DNA from: CAZKXX01 sp964556705
GTDB taxonomy: Bacteria > Acidobacteriota > Terriglobia > UBA7540
NCBI GenBank assembly: GCA_964556705.1
Contig: CAZKXX010000024.1
Span: 1-41,152, forward strand
Direction: 5' to 3'
Length of the DNA stretch: 41,152 nucleotides
Positions 15,296 to 23,772 of this stretch are shown here, piece after piece. The notes under the pieces were generated by a model. It had not been told where the DNA came from. It searched no databases and saw only the letters and a list, made by a program, of their open reading frames with translations. How positions within the stretch are numbered: the stretch's first letter is position 1; each line of letters starts with the position of its first letter. The translations under genes and the position numbers were made by a program.

Positions 15296-16269
15296 CGCTT
15301 CGCTCGCGCGGAAGATTCGGTGGCGCTCCGGCCGCCCGCCCGGTGCCGGTTGAGAAATTCCGCCAGTTGCCGGCGGTCGCGGAAGGCTTCGGTGCCTCCG
15401 GGCCGAGTGGTGGAATACGCGCCTGCCAGATTGCCGAACGCCAGACAAGTTTCCAGATCGGCGCCGCGCACGAACTGGTGCAGGAATCCGGCGTTGAAGC
15501 TGTCGCCCGCTCCGACCGGGTCCACGGCGTCCACGGGCAGCGCCGGCGCGCGGACGCGCCGGCCGTCGCGGCAGGCCACGGCGCCTTGCGGGCCGAGCTT
15601 CACCACCAGCGTCGGGACGCGCTCCGCGAACCAGTCGAGGGCCGAGTCGAGGTCCGTTCGGCGCGCAATCTTCGTCGCTTCCCGCGCGTTCGGCAGGAAC
15701 ACGTCCACGAGGCCGAGGACTTTTTCGAGTGCACCGTCCCAGCGGTCGTCGGGGTCGTCATTGGTGTCGAGCGAAAGCGTCAACCCGCGGCGCTTGAGCG
15801 TTTCGAACAGTTCGACGACGCGCGGCCGCAGCGCGCGATGCAGAAAGAACGACGAAAGATGGAAATGGCGCGCCGAGGCCAGATAGTCGAGGTCGAGATC
15901 GTCGAACGACAGCTCGAACATCGTTCCCGGATAAGTCAGGATGTTGCGGGCGCCGGAACGCAGGAGGATGACGGTGAGCCCGGTGCCGGCGGCGCCGGCG
16001 GCGCGGCGCACGCGGGAAACGTCTGCGCCGCTTTCGGCCAGCCGCTCGAGCGCGATTGCGCCCAGCGGGTCCGTTCCGATGCGCGAAATAAACCCGACGC
16101 GACTGCCCAGCGCCGCCAGGTTGTGCGCGAAGATCGCCGAAGAGCTTCCCAGCGTCAGCGCGAGGCCGCCGGCGAGCAATTCGCGCTCCGGCTCGAGTTC
16201 CGAAGGAACACCGGAGAGAATCAGGTCGAGGTTCAGTTCGCCCGCCACCGTGACGTCGTAGGCCGGCAC
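15292..16269 (-). CDS. PfkB-family sugar kinase
   Basis: This 325-residue kinase phosphorylates a sugar or nucleoside at the expense of ATP. The N-terminal AGELNLDLIL and GGLALTLGSSSAIFAHNLAALG segments form the substrate lid, and DPVGAGDSFNAGFL (about residue 248) is the PfkB signature 2 with catalytic Asp in GAGD. It sits 14 bases after the SIS gene and overlaps the next amidohydrolase, within a DeoR-controlled group. This context suggests a phosphorylated amino sugar or ketose as substrate, but motif evidence does not decide between them. Confidence 0.9.
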   Translation of the reverse strand: MPAYDVTVAGELNLDLILSGVPSELEPERELLAGGLALTLGSSSAIFAHNLAALGSRVGFISRIGTDPLGAIALERLAESGADVSRVRRAAGAAGTGLTVILLRSGARNILTYPGTMFELSFDDLDLDYLASARHFHLSSFFLHRALRPRVVELFETLKRRGLTLSLDTNDDPDDRWDGALEKVLGLVDVFLPNAREATKIARRTDLDSALDWFAERVPTLVVKLGPQGAVACRDGRRVRAPALPVDAVDPVGAGDSFNAGFLHQFVRGADLETCLAFGNLAGAYSTTRPGGTEAFRDRRQLAEFLNRHRAGGRSATESSARAKR

Positions 16270-16283
16270 GCGCGTTCCTCCGC

Positions 16284-17360
16284 CTAATCGTTCGAGTCTT
16301 CGAGCATCACCACGCGGCTCAAGTGGCGCGGCCGGTCCGGATCGAGCCCGCGCTTGAGCCCCGTGTAAAGGCCGAGCAACTGCCCCACCACGGCGTAGGG
16401 CGCGAGGCGCGCGAATTCCGGAACGTCGAGGCGCAGTTCGATCAGCAGGTCCGCGTCCCGCCGCGTGGCCGCGTCGGCTTCGTTGGTCACCACGAGCGTC
16501 GTTCCACCCAGCGATTTTACCTCCTGGAGCACTTCGCGCTCCGCCCGGCGGCCGCTTTCAGAAAGCAGAAAAATCGTCAGCGTGTCCGCGGCGACAATCG
16601 CTTTCGGTCCGTGACGGAATTCCAGCGTGTGGAACGATTGCGAGAACGAGCAGCCCATCTCCTTCACCTTGAGCATCCCTTCGTTGGCGATGCCTTGGAA
16701 GGGCCCCTGGCCGAGAAAGGCGTAAAAGGGAAAATCGGTGGAGTTCACGAACTTCTCGATGCGGCAACGCAGGGACTCGATCTGCGGCTCGAGCAAGTCC
16801 GGCAGGCGAAGCAGTCCTTCCGCGAACGCCGCGTCCTGCGCGCGCCGCGCCGCCAGGAGCTGAAGCCCCAGCAGCATGGAGGTGAACGAGCGCGTCATCA
16901 CCGTGCTCTGCTCATCGGCGGGCAGGACGTGCAGGCACGCCGAGGCAATCTCCTCCAGCGGCTGCGGCGAGGCGCAACTGATCGCCAGCGTGCGGATGTC
17001 CCGTTTTCGCTCCAGCTCTTCGGCCACTTTCAGGACTTCCGAGGTGTGGCCGGAGCGCGAAATGAGCACCGGCTGGCAGCACGCTCCGCCGGGAATGACG
17101 AGTTCGGGAAACAGCAGCACGTCGGAGGCGGGCACCGCGCGGGCCGGCGAGTGCGTCAGAAACATCCAGGTGGCCGCGGCGGCCTGCGCCACGTAATAGC
17201 TCGAGCCGCAGCCCACGAACAGCCAGTCGCATTTGGAGGAGAACCGCTTCTCGACCTCCGCCAGCTTTCCGCCCGAGGCGAGCGCCTCGAGCGATTCCTT
17301 CCAGCATCGGGGCTGCGAGAGGATTTCATCCAAACCGAAGCGGCCGGGCGTGGAACTCAT
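16284..17360 (-). CDS. SIS-domain sugar isomerase / deaminase (GlmS C-terminal-like)
   Basis: The 358-residue product has two SIS domains, as in the isomerase half of GlmS and in AgaS/FrlB. SIS-1 starts at FVGCGSSYYVAQAAAA and includes ISRSGHTSEVLKVAEEL, with the phosphate-binding Ser/Thr. SIS-2 has FLGQGPFQGIANEGMLK and EFRHGPKAIV. The end, LDPDRPRHLSRVVMLED, matches the C-terminal tail of GlmS and its relatives. No glutamine amidotransferase domain is present, so it more probably deaminates or isomerises a sugar 6-phosphate. It is followed by a PfkB kinase and preceded by a DeoR regulator, supporting a role in catabolism of an amino sugar or Amadori product. Confidence 0.88.
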   Translation of the reverse strand: MSSTPGRFGLDEILSQPRCWKESLEALASGGKLAEVEKRFSSKCDWLFVGCGSSYYVAQAAAATWMFLTHSPARAVPASDVLLFPELVIPGGACCQPVLISRSGHTSEVLKVAEELERKRDIRTLAISCASPQPLEEIASACLHVLPADEQSTVMTRSFTSMLLGLQLLAARRAQDAAFAEGLLRLPDLLEPQIESLRCRIEKFVNSTDFPFYAFLGQGPFQGIANEGMLKVKEMGCSFSQSFHTLEFRHGPKAIVAADTLTIFLLSESGRRAEREVLQEVKSLGGTTLVVTNEADAATRRDADLLIELRLDVPEFARLAPYAVVGQLLGLYTGLKRGLDPDRPRHLSRVVMLEDSND

Positions 17361-17429
17361 GCCTCTCCTCGGTCACGGGTGCGCGGTCGGCGTCTCGCCT
17401 CGGGGGGAGCGGCCGTGAATTTCATCGGG

Positions 17430-18191
17430 TCAAACGAGCGTGAGCCCGATGCCTTTTTCTTCGAGCGCCCGGGTGTCGGACTTGGAAATGCGCGAATCGG
17501 TGATCGCGTGGTGGGCGGCCGAAATCGGCGCAATCAGCGACAGGCTGCGCCGCCCGAACTTGCTCGAGTCGCAAACCACCACCGTCTTTCGCGCCACCTC
17601 CACCATCACGCGGTTGACTTTGGCTTCCAGCATATTGGGCGTCGTCAGGCCGAAGTTGATGTCGATGCCGTCCACGCCCAGAAAGAGAATGTCGGCGCTC
17701 AGCTTGCGCAGCGACTCTTCCGCGAGCGGCCCGACGAGCGAAAAAGAATTTTCGCGCAGGATGCCGCCCGTGAGGATGACCTCCACCGTCGTCCCCGCCA
17801 GTTCCGCGGCGATGTTGACGGCGTTCGTAATCACCGAGAGGCTGCGGAATTCCCGCAGCGCGCGCGCGATCATCGTGGTTGTCGAGCCGGAATCGAGCAG
17901 CACCGACTGGCCTTCCTTCACCAGCCGCGCCGCGGCTTCGCCGATGCGCATCTTCTCTTTTCGGTGCAGGCGCTCTTTTTCGCGCAGGCTCGGGTCCAGC
18001 AGCGCGCCCGTCTGCATCGGCAGCGCGCCGCCGTGCGTGCGGTAAACCAGTCCCTGGCTGTGCAGGATTTCCAGGTCCTTGCGAATCGTGACCTGCGAAG
18101 TGTTGAACTGTTCCGAGAGGTCCTTGACCAGGACGCGGCCTTCGCGGTTCACGAGCTGGAGAATGGAGCGGCGACGCTCTTCGTTCAGCAT
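17430..18191 (-). CDS. DeoR/GlpR-family transcriptional regulator
   Basis: This 253-residue regulator has the N-terminal DeoR helix-turn-helix (RRRSILQLVNREGRV, then FNTSQVTIRKDLEILHSQG with the family TIRxDL signature) and the C-terminal sugar-phosphate sensing DeoRC domain (LLDSGSTTTMIARAL, TGGILRENSFSLVGP, FLGVDGID, CDSSKFGRRS). It probably represses the SIS-PfkB-amidohydrolase-YjbQ genes below it in response to a sugar phosphate. ATG 18191 gives the usual family N-terminus; the frame stays open to 18287 with no better start. It is the first gene of the group, so self-control is likely. Confidence 0.9.
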   Translation of the reverse strand: MLNEERRRSILQLVNREGRVLVKDLSEQFNTSQVTIRKDLEILHSQGLVYRTHGGALPMQTGALLDPSLREKERLHRKEKMRIGEAAARLVKEGQSVLLDSGSTTTMIARALREFRSLSVITNAVNIAAELAGTTVEVILTGGILRENSFSLVGPLAEESLRKLSADILFLGVDGIDINFGLTTPNMLEAKVNRVMVEVARKTVVVCDSSKFGRRSLSLIAPISAAHHAITDSRISKSDTRALEEKGIGLTLV

Positions 18192-18218
18192 GACTCGGCG
18201 CGGGCGAGAAACGCTTTT

Positions 18219-18287
18219 CTCAACATTTGAGAATTCAACGCTTATTACAGTCCCTTTCTCTTTAATCCTTTCCTTTACGGAAGTCAA
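18219..18287 (-). promoter_or_regulatory. Possible promoter and dyads ahead of the DeoR gene
   Basis: On the minus strand TTGACT (18287-18282) and TAAAGA (18264-18259) are 17 bases apart, a weak sigma-70-like pair. Downstream are overlapping dyads, CTCAA-N3-TTGAG (18219-18231) and an imperfect TTGAGAATTCAA (18227-18238), which could be operators for the DeoR protein. Both are motif guesses. Confidence 0.35.
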
Positions 18288-18449
18288 AGGGAATTTCGCC
18301 CCAAGAAGCGATTGGCCCTTCCGGCCTTTCGCCTTTGGCGCGGACGATCTCCTTTGATATCAATCAGCTAACGGCGATTGGAGGGCGGCGGGGAGCCCGC
18401 GTCGCGTGGTTTCGGAGGAAATGCAGCGTGACGAAGTCGAAATGCCCCC

Positions 18450-18478
18450 TTGCCCGTTCCGCTGCGCAAGTCTAGACT
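18450..18478 (+). promoter_or_regulatory. Promoter giving a probable leaderless transcript
   Basis: TTGCCC (18450-18455), 17 bases, TAGACT (18473-18478). The predicted start of transcription, about seven bases after the -10 box, falls at 18485-18486, on the ATG of the next gene, which also lacks a Shine-Dalgarno sequence. Confidence 0.5.
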
Positions 18479-18485
18479 GAATGCG

Positions 18486-19100
18486 ATGAAGAAGCGACGC
18501 GTAGAATTTCAACGCCCGATGCCCTCGGCACGCCGATTCGTGGGGCTGCCGCCGCGCCAGGTGTGTCGAGGGTTCTTCGCGATCGTTCTCGCGACAATGC
18601 TCTGCGCGCCCGTCTCCACAGCCGCGCAGGCGCGCGAAGAAATCGACGACATTACGGGGCGATATGAATTCCTCGGCGCCGACGACTTGCTCGCGATTCT
18701 CGAGGAGGAAGGGAACTTGAAGGGTTTCGTGGACGTCGTCCAGCCCGAGGACGCGATGTCCGACGCAATCCTCAGCTACACGATCGTCGAAGGAACGCGC
18801 AAGAAGGACCGCGTGGAGTTCAAGACCTCGACGATCCATCGAAAGTTCTATCGTTTTTCGGGCACCGTCGAACGCGGAGCGGGCGCGCAGCCCGGGGAGC
18901 CCGATTACCTGCGCCTGGCCGGTGAACTCGAAATCGTGACTGTGAGAGGCCAGAGCGGGGAAGAAATGCCGGAGCGGCGTTCGGTGGTCTTCAAATCGCT
19001 GGGACCTTCCGCGGACGACGAAGAAGAAGAAGACGACGAATCAGCTCGACCGCATGAAGGCGGCGGTTCGCTCCCACTCGCCTCAGATTTCCGGAGTTGA
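18486..19100 (+). CDS. Secreted protein of unknown function, acidobacterial type
   Basis: The 204-residue product has a basic N-terminus and a hydrophobic signal region (about 31-47, FFAIVLATMLCAPVSTAA). The mature part contains ITGRYEFLGADDLLAILEEE, a Gly-rich KGFVDV strand, a VEFKTSTIHRKFYRFSGTVERG core and an acidic tail (DDEEEEDDE). I know this pattern only as a conserved uncharacterised protein in acidobacteria, from memory; no function can be named. It could be a small beta-rich lipocalin-like domain, but this is speculation. It converges on, and overlaps by 18 bases, the 3' end of the MrfB-like gene. Confidence 0.7.
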   Translation: MKKRRVEFQRPMPSARRFVGLPPRQVCRGFFAIVLATMLCAPVSTAAQAREEIDDITGRYEFLGADDLLAILEEEGNLKGFVDVVQPEDAMSDAILSYTIVEGTRKKDRVEFKTSTIHRKFYRFSGTVERGAGAQPGEPDYLRLAGELEIVTVRGQSGEEMPERRSVVFKSLGPSADDEEEEDDESARPHEGGGSLPLASDFRS

Positions 19101-20375
19101 ATTCAGAGTGGCGGATTTCCTCCTCAGCCGCGCCAGACGATGGGCCAGCCGCCGGTAGTCGGCGGAATTCCGCGGATTCCCTCCCATCTTCTCGATCGCC
19201 ACGCGCGTGTAATCGAGCGCCGCGCTGACGTCGCGCGCGCGATGCTCGAAGTGGATGGCGAGTTCTTCCAGCGCCCGCAGGGCCAGGACTTCGTCACGCG
19301 TCGCCAACTGCTTCCACAGCTCGACCGCCGCCTCGTGCTCGCGCCGGCGTTTGTGGTGCGCGGCGAGCTGCCACAGCGCCCGCGTCTCGACGGCCTGGGG
19401 CAGGCCCGTTTCGATGGCGCGTTCGCACGTCGCCAGAGATTTTTCCGCAACGCGCGCGCGTTCGTAGATGCGGCTCAGGCTGAACAGGTCGAGGCTGGAA
19501 TCGAGCGCGCGGTGGCCGGAAAGAATCGTCGCCATCTCGACGGTGAGCGCGGCGAGCGTGACGATATCCAGCGCGTTGTGGAAGAAGACGGGCTGAAGGT
19601 GCTCGGCGCTGCCCGTGCGCAGGTAATCGAAGTAGAGCCGCGGAATTTCCGAGCCCGGCACGTCGCCCTCGCGCGCGATGCCGAGGACCTCGCGCTCCAG
19701 ATGCGTCAGCTCGCAGCTCGCCAGGCGCAGCTTCCAGAGCCGCCGCGCGGGATGCAGCAGGTCGAGGTGGGTCAGCCGGGCGAACGGCGATTTCATCCGC
19801 GCCAGCGCGAAACGCGTTTCGAGCAGCGGCAGGTCGAACGTCTTGCCGTTGAACGTGACGATCGAGCGATAGGGCGCGAGCGCTTCAGCGAGCGCGGCGA
19901 GCGCCGCTTTTTCGTCCGTGTAATCGCGGAGAAAGAACTGGCGCACGACGAACTCCGTGCCCTGCGCGGCGCCGAGCCCGATGAGAAACGCCAGCGTGCC
20001 CGTGCCGCCGGCGAGGCCCGTCGTCTCGGTGTCGAGATAAACGATTTCGCTCGCCGTGCCGAGGCTGCGGCCCTCGAGCAGTATGTCGAGCGGCGCGAGG
20101 TCGCAGGCGGCGAGATCGGAAATGCGCAGCTTGCCGTAAGGCCGGCCGAACGGCAGCGCCTGTCGCGCCAGAAAAAATCCGCCGAACGCATTCGACTCGA
20201 CGCGCCCTTCGACGGATTCCTCGACGCCGCGCGGGGCGCGCTGCGCGGGGAGCCCTCGCGGGGCACGCGGCTCCTCCAGCCGGCGAAGATATTCGAGCGT
20301 GCGCCCGAGCGCCTCGTCCTGCGCCGCCGGCTTCGACGCCTTCTTCAGGAGTTTCAGTCGTTCGTCAAGTCGCAC
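19083..20375 (-). CDS. mrfB: MrfB-like (YprB) 3'-5' exonuclease with TPR-like tail
   Basis: This 430-residue protein has a DEDD exonuclease fold of the YprB / RNase_H_2 type. Motif I is VYLDTETTGL (near residue 113), motif II TFNGKTFDLPLLE, and motif III HNALDIVTL. The C-terminal third is helical (RALWQLAAHHKRRREHEAAV), like TPR repeats. In Bacillus subtilis MrfB (YprB) is an exonuclease that works with the helicase MrfA (YprA) to remove mitomycin C damage without UvrABC. Here the MrfA-like gene is immediately upstream on the same strand, separated only by a repeat array. The start is GTG 20375 with no obvious ribosome site. The assignment rests on motif order and neighbour. Confidence 0.85.
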   Translation of the reverse strand: MRLDERLKLLKKASKPAAQDEALGRTLEYLRRLEEPRAPRGLPAQRAPRGVEESVEGRVESNAFGGFFLARQALPFGRPYGKLRISDLAACDLAPLDILLEGRSLGTASEIVYLDTETTGLAGGTGTLAFLIGLGAAQGTEFVVRQFFLRDYTDEKAALAALAEALAPYRSIVTFNGKTFDLPLLETRFALARMKSPFARLTHLDLLHPARRLWKLRLASCELTHLEREVLGIAREGDVPGSEIPRLYFDYLRTGSAEHLQPVFFHNALDIVTLAALTVEMATILSGHRALDSSLDLFSLSRIYERARVAEKSLATCERAIETGLPQAVETRALWQLAAHHKRRREHEAAVELWKQLATRDEVLALRALEELAIHFEHRARDVSAALDYTRVAIEKMGGNPRNSADYRRLAHRLARLRRKSATLNSTPEI

Positions 20376-20394
20376 GGGAATTGCAGAAAATGCA

Positions 20395-20540
20395 AACTGG
20401 AAATTGGATACTCGAAACTCGAAAAACGAAAAGCGATACAGCCTAACCGCCGGCGTCGCGAAGTGTCAGAGGTCTTCTTCTGAATTCTGGATTCTGAATT
20501 CTAATCTCGGCCTACGGACTACGGACCACCGACAACGGAC
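20395..20540. repeat. 7-bp arrays between the MrfA- and MrfB-like genes
   Basis: There are three arrays. Six units like AACTCGA lie at 20395-20436, four near AATTCTG at 20483-20510, and four near CTACGGA at 20512-20539. The last overlaps the final codons of the helicase gene and encodes its C-terminal SVVGGP. A stretch at 20521-20540 equals 4970-4989 at 19 of 20 bases, so array types recur at distant places. Confidence 0.85.
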
Positions 20541-23046
20541 AGCTTTTCAAGTATCGCCAGCGCCACTTCCTTTCCTTTCTCTCCGATTTCGCCTGCCGGG
20601 CCCACGCACGACGGGCAGCCCGAAGCGCAGGGACAATTCGCAATCAGCCTCCGCGTATTGTGCAGCAATTCGGCGGTCAGGCGAAAGAGCGGCTCACTGA
20701 GGCCCACGCCGCCCGGATACTTGTCGTAAAGATAGAGGTTCGGCTCAAAGATTTGTGTGCGCGCGGCGCGGCGGCGCGCGGCAGGCTGCACGGGCGCTTC
20801 GAGCGCGAGTTCTTCGTTGACGGCGTTTTCCCCCACTGCCACGCCCAGGTCGCGAGCGTCGCACATCACGAGCAGCGTGGCAATGGCGTGCAGCGCGTTT
20901 CCGAGCCCGTTCACGCCGTACAGCCGCTCCGTGCGGTCGTAAGGGAATTCTTCCAGAAACTCGCGCGGCAGCGTGAGCCACCACGCCGTCGTGTGCATTT
21001 CCTGCTCGGGCAGCGCCAGCTCGCCCGCGCCGACGTTTTCCATCGTGTGGAACTTGATCTTCTTGAACCCCACGATCTGCCCGTTCACCTGGACTTCGCC
21101 GTGGCTCTTTCGCGCCGGCCCGGCGGTTTCCGACTCGAAAGTTTCCAGAATCTTGATTCTCGTGTAATCGATCGCGTCGGTGAAATAATCCGCGGCGCAG
21201 GACGTGACATACGCTTTGCGGTTTTCGTAGTCGAGTTTTTCGACCTGGTATTGCTGCCCGTCCTGCATGTAGATGGCTTTTTCGTGCACGGTCGTCAGCG
21301 CGCTCGTAAAGTCCACTTCGCCGATGACGCGGCGTTCCTCAGTTGTATCCACGATGACGAAGTTATCCGACGAGACCGACCGCAGGCTGATGGCGTCTGC
21401 CGGATAACTTTCCGAAGTCCAGTGCCAGGCGTCGCCGGCGTGGTGCAGGAAGCCGAGCTCCTCCAGATGCCGGCAGAGCGTTTTCAAGTCGAGCGCGCCG
21501 AACCTTTCGTTTTCGCCGAGCGGCAGCTCGAACGCCGCGCATTTCAGGTGGTTGAGGAGAATGAAGAGGTTGTCGGGATTGATATAGCCGTGCTCGGGTG
21601 AGCGTCCGAAAAAGTAGTCGGGGTTCTGCACGATGAACTGATCGAGCGGCGCGCTCGAAGCGACGAGGAGCGCCGCGGAAGTGCCCTGGCGGCGCCCGGC
21701 GCGGCCCGCGCGCTNNNNNNNNNNNNNNNNNNNNNNNNNNNNNNNNNNNNNNNNNNNNNNNNNNNNNNNNNNNNNNNNNNNNNNNNNNNNNNNNNNNNNN
21801 NNNNNNNNNNNNNNGCGACGAGGAGCGCCGCGGAAGTGCCCTGGCGGCGCCCGGCGCGGCCCGCGCGCTGCCACGCCGAGGCGATGGTGCCCGGGTAGCC
21901 CGCGAGCACCGCGACGTCGAGCGAGCCGATATCAATTCCCAGTTCGAGCGCGTTCGTCGCCACGACGCCGAGCAACCGCCCGTCGCGCAAATCGCGTTCG
22001 ATTTCGCGCCGTTCGAGCGGCAGATACCCGCCGCGATAGCCGCGCACCGTCTCCGGCCGCGCGGGCGCGCGGGCGAAATCTTCTTTCAGATACGTCACCA
22101 GGATTTCGGTGGCCAGCCGGCTGTTGGCGAAGACAATCGTCTGAAGGCCGCGGCCGAGAAACGTGCGCGCCAGCCGCCGCGTTTCGTTCAGATACGAGCG
22201 CCGGATGCCGAGCTGCGGGTTGACGACCGGCGGATTGTAGAAGACGAAAAATTTCTCGGCCGCCGGCGCGCCGTTTTCCTCCACCAGCGTCACGTCCTGC
22301 TCGATCAGCCGCGCGGCGAGCTCGGCCGGATTGGCGATCGTCGCGGAAGTCAGGATGAACTGCGGCCGGCTTCCGTAGAAGCTCGCGATGCGCTTGAGCC
22401 GCCGCAGCACGTTCGCCAGATGGCTGCCGAAAACGCCGCGGTAATAGTGCAGCTCGTCAATCACGATGTAGCGGAGATTTTCAAATAGCCGCTCCCATTT
22501 CGTGTGGTGCGGCAGGATGCCGGTGTGCAGCATGTCGGGATTGGTGAGGACGAGGTTCCCGCGCGCGCGGATGGCGCGGCGCGCGTCCTGCGGCGTATCG
22601 CCGTCGTAGGTGAAGGTGCGGACTTCGTCGCCGAGTTTTTCCGTCCAGCGGTTGAGTTCGGCGAGCTGGTCCTGCGCAAGCGCCTTGGTGGGGAACAGAT
22701 ACAGCGCGCGCGCTTCCGGATTCTCGACCAGCGCGGAGAGGATGGGCAGGTTGTAGCAGAGCGTTTTGCCGGACGCCGTCGGCGTCACGATGACGACGTT
22801 GCGGCCCTCGGCGGCGAGCCGCACCGCCTCGGCCTGATGCGAGTAGAGATTTTCAATGCCGCGCGCGCGCAGGATTTCGACGAGTTTTGACGGCAGAAAT
22901 TCCGGAAACGGTTCGAGCCTCGCCGGCCGGGCAGGGAACTGTTTGATGGCGGTCACGCCGCCGCGCGCCGGGGAGCTTTTGAATTTCTGCTGCAATTCCT
23001 CGAGCGCGGAGCGGACCGTGGCGAGGGCTTGCGGTTCCGTATGCAT
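20519..23046 (-). CDS. mrfA: MrfA-like (YprA) DEAD/DEAH helicase, split by a false scaffold gap
   Basis: This is a superfamily 2 helicase. An N-terminal SHQAEAVRLAAEGRNVVIV block leads to the Walker A TPTASGKTLCYNLP, then VIDELHYYRG (DEAH-type box), LTSATIANP, and motif VI WQRAGRAGRRQGTSA. The C-terminus carries four cysteines in CPCASGCPSCVGP, the metal site of MrfA-type (DUF1998) helicases. Removing 100 N and one copy of a 55-bp direct duplication around them gives one open frame of 790 residues, from ATG 23046 to the stop at 20519. In Bacillus MrfA acts with MrfB in mitomycin lesion repair. An in-frame extension to 23085 would read into a repeat array and is not favoured. Confidence 0.9.
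21660..21869. other. Assembly gap with duplicated flanks
   Basis: The 55 bases at 21660-21714 are identical to 21815-21869, and 100 N lie between (21715-21814). This is the mark of two contigs with an unmerged end overlap. Deleting 155 bases restores the helicase frame, so the break is technical and not biological. Confidence 0.95.
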
Positions 23047-23057
23047 GTGCGCCTCAA

Positions 23058-23120
23058 TCTTCGGTTGTCGGTCTTCAGTTATCATTCGTCAGTTCTCAGC
23101 ATCAGCGTTCAGCCGTCAGG
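23058..23120. repeat. 7-bp tandem array (TTCTCAG-like), single arm
   Basis: Nine 7-bp units with TCAG or TCGG at fixed phase lie directly upstream of the helicase start. No mirrored arm is seen nearby. The next 157 bases, to 23277, carry no gene; near 23244-23270 a GC-rich hairpin (CTGCGG / CCGCAG around CCCC-AA-GGGG) is visible. Confidence 0.8.
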
Positions 23121-23277
23121 CCGTGCCGGGCATCGGGGATTGCGATTCTCCGGTTGTTTCTTCGCTCCGCCATCCCCGTCCCCTGATTCCCGTTGCCTCC
23201 GCCGGCCTTTCGCTTTTTGTTCGCTAATAATAGCACGCCCCTCCTGCGGCCCCAAGGGGAAATTCCGCAGCAAGCAA

Positions 23278-23366
23278 GTAGCGCGGACCTCCGATTTTGA
23301 GGTCCGCGGCTTGTGTGCATGGCCCCGGGAAAATCCGCGGACCTGAAGCACGCAGGTCGGCGCTAC
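23278..23366. repeat. Two-hairpin palindromic unit 1 (GCGGACCTC type)
   Basis: Bounded by the inverted 7-mer GTAGCGC / GCGCTAC. Hairpin a is GCGGACCTC (23283-23291) / GAGGTCCGC (23299-23307) with a 7-base loop; hairpin b is a GACCTG / CAGGTC stem near 23341-23357. About 30 bases separate the two. Confidence 0.8.
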
Positions 23367-23447
23367 ACGGGTTTGCCGATGGCGGTCAAATGCGCGTTCG
23401 CGGGTCGGAGGGCATTCTCACTCGATCAATGGTCAAGCCGCAGCGCC

Positions 23448-23533
23448 GGCTGGCGCAGACCTTTCCGTCCAGGTCTGCGTGCCGGAGGCGGATTCCACAA
23501 AATGATCGCAGACCCGCAGGGTCTGCGCCAGCC
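23448..23533. repeat. Two-hairpin palindromic unit 2 (CGCAGACCT type)
   Basis: The unit has perfect 14-bp ends, GGCTGGCGCAGACC (23448-23461) and its reverse complement (23520-23533). Each end also forms its own hairpin: CGCAGACCT/AGGTCTGCG with an 8-base loop, and CGCAGACCC/GGGTCTGCG with a 3-base loop. Confidence 0.85.
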
Positions 23534-23567
23534 GTGTCCATCGACTAGAGCACATGCCTATCCGCCG

Positions 23568-23652
23568 GGTGGCGCAGACCTCGCGGTTCAGGTCTGCGCG
23601 CTGAAGGCGCAATGGAGGCAACGAGCGCAGACCCAGAGGGTCTGCGCCAGCC
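23568..23652. repeat. Two-hairpin palindromic unit 3, direct copy of unit 2
   Basis: The same layout and orientation as unit 2: a CGCAGACCT/AGGTCTGCG hairpin, a diverged spacer of about 28 bases, then CGCAGACCC/GGGTCTGCG and GCCAGCC. The stems are conserved while the loops and spacer differ, which implies selection for, or copying of, the stems. Confidence 0.85.
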
Positions 23653-23654
23653 CC

Positions 23655-23727
23655 GCGGACCTGAGGTGCAGGTCCGGGGTTCTTCCGGGAAAACGCCGCG
23701 GACCTCAAGAACGGAGGTCCGCGCGAC
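23655..23727. repeat. Two-hairpin palindromic unit 4 (GCGGACCTC type)
   Basis: Hairpins CGGACCTG/CAGGTCCG (23656-23663 / 23669-23676) and GCGGACCTC/GAGGTCCGC (23698-23706 / 23714-23722). The second stem is identical to that of unit 1, with a different 7-base loop. The unit ends ten bases before the promoter of the repeat-protein gene. Confidence 0.8.
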
Positions 23728-23737
23728 CCCTCGCGCC

Positions 23738-23766
23738 TTGACAATGTCAGCCTCATGTAGTAGGCT
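23738..23766 (+). promoter_or_regulatory. Strong promoter of the repeat-protein gene, leaderless
   Basis: A consensus -35 TTGACA (23738-23743), exactly 17 bases, then TAGGCT (23761-23766). The expected transcription start is at about 23773, which is the A of the ATG. A dyad TGACA-N1-TGTCA overlaps the -35 box. Confidence 0.65.
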
Positions 23767-23772
23767 AGGATA

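Noticed and set aside
20519..23085. Helicase as a true pseudogene or two genes
   Set aside because: The break coincides with a run of N flanked by identical 55-bp ends; one frame results once the duplicate is removed.
23278..23727. CRISPR array
   Set aside because: The repeats are palindromic pairs of two types with uneven spacing, spacers are not uniform, and no cas gene is near.
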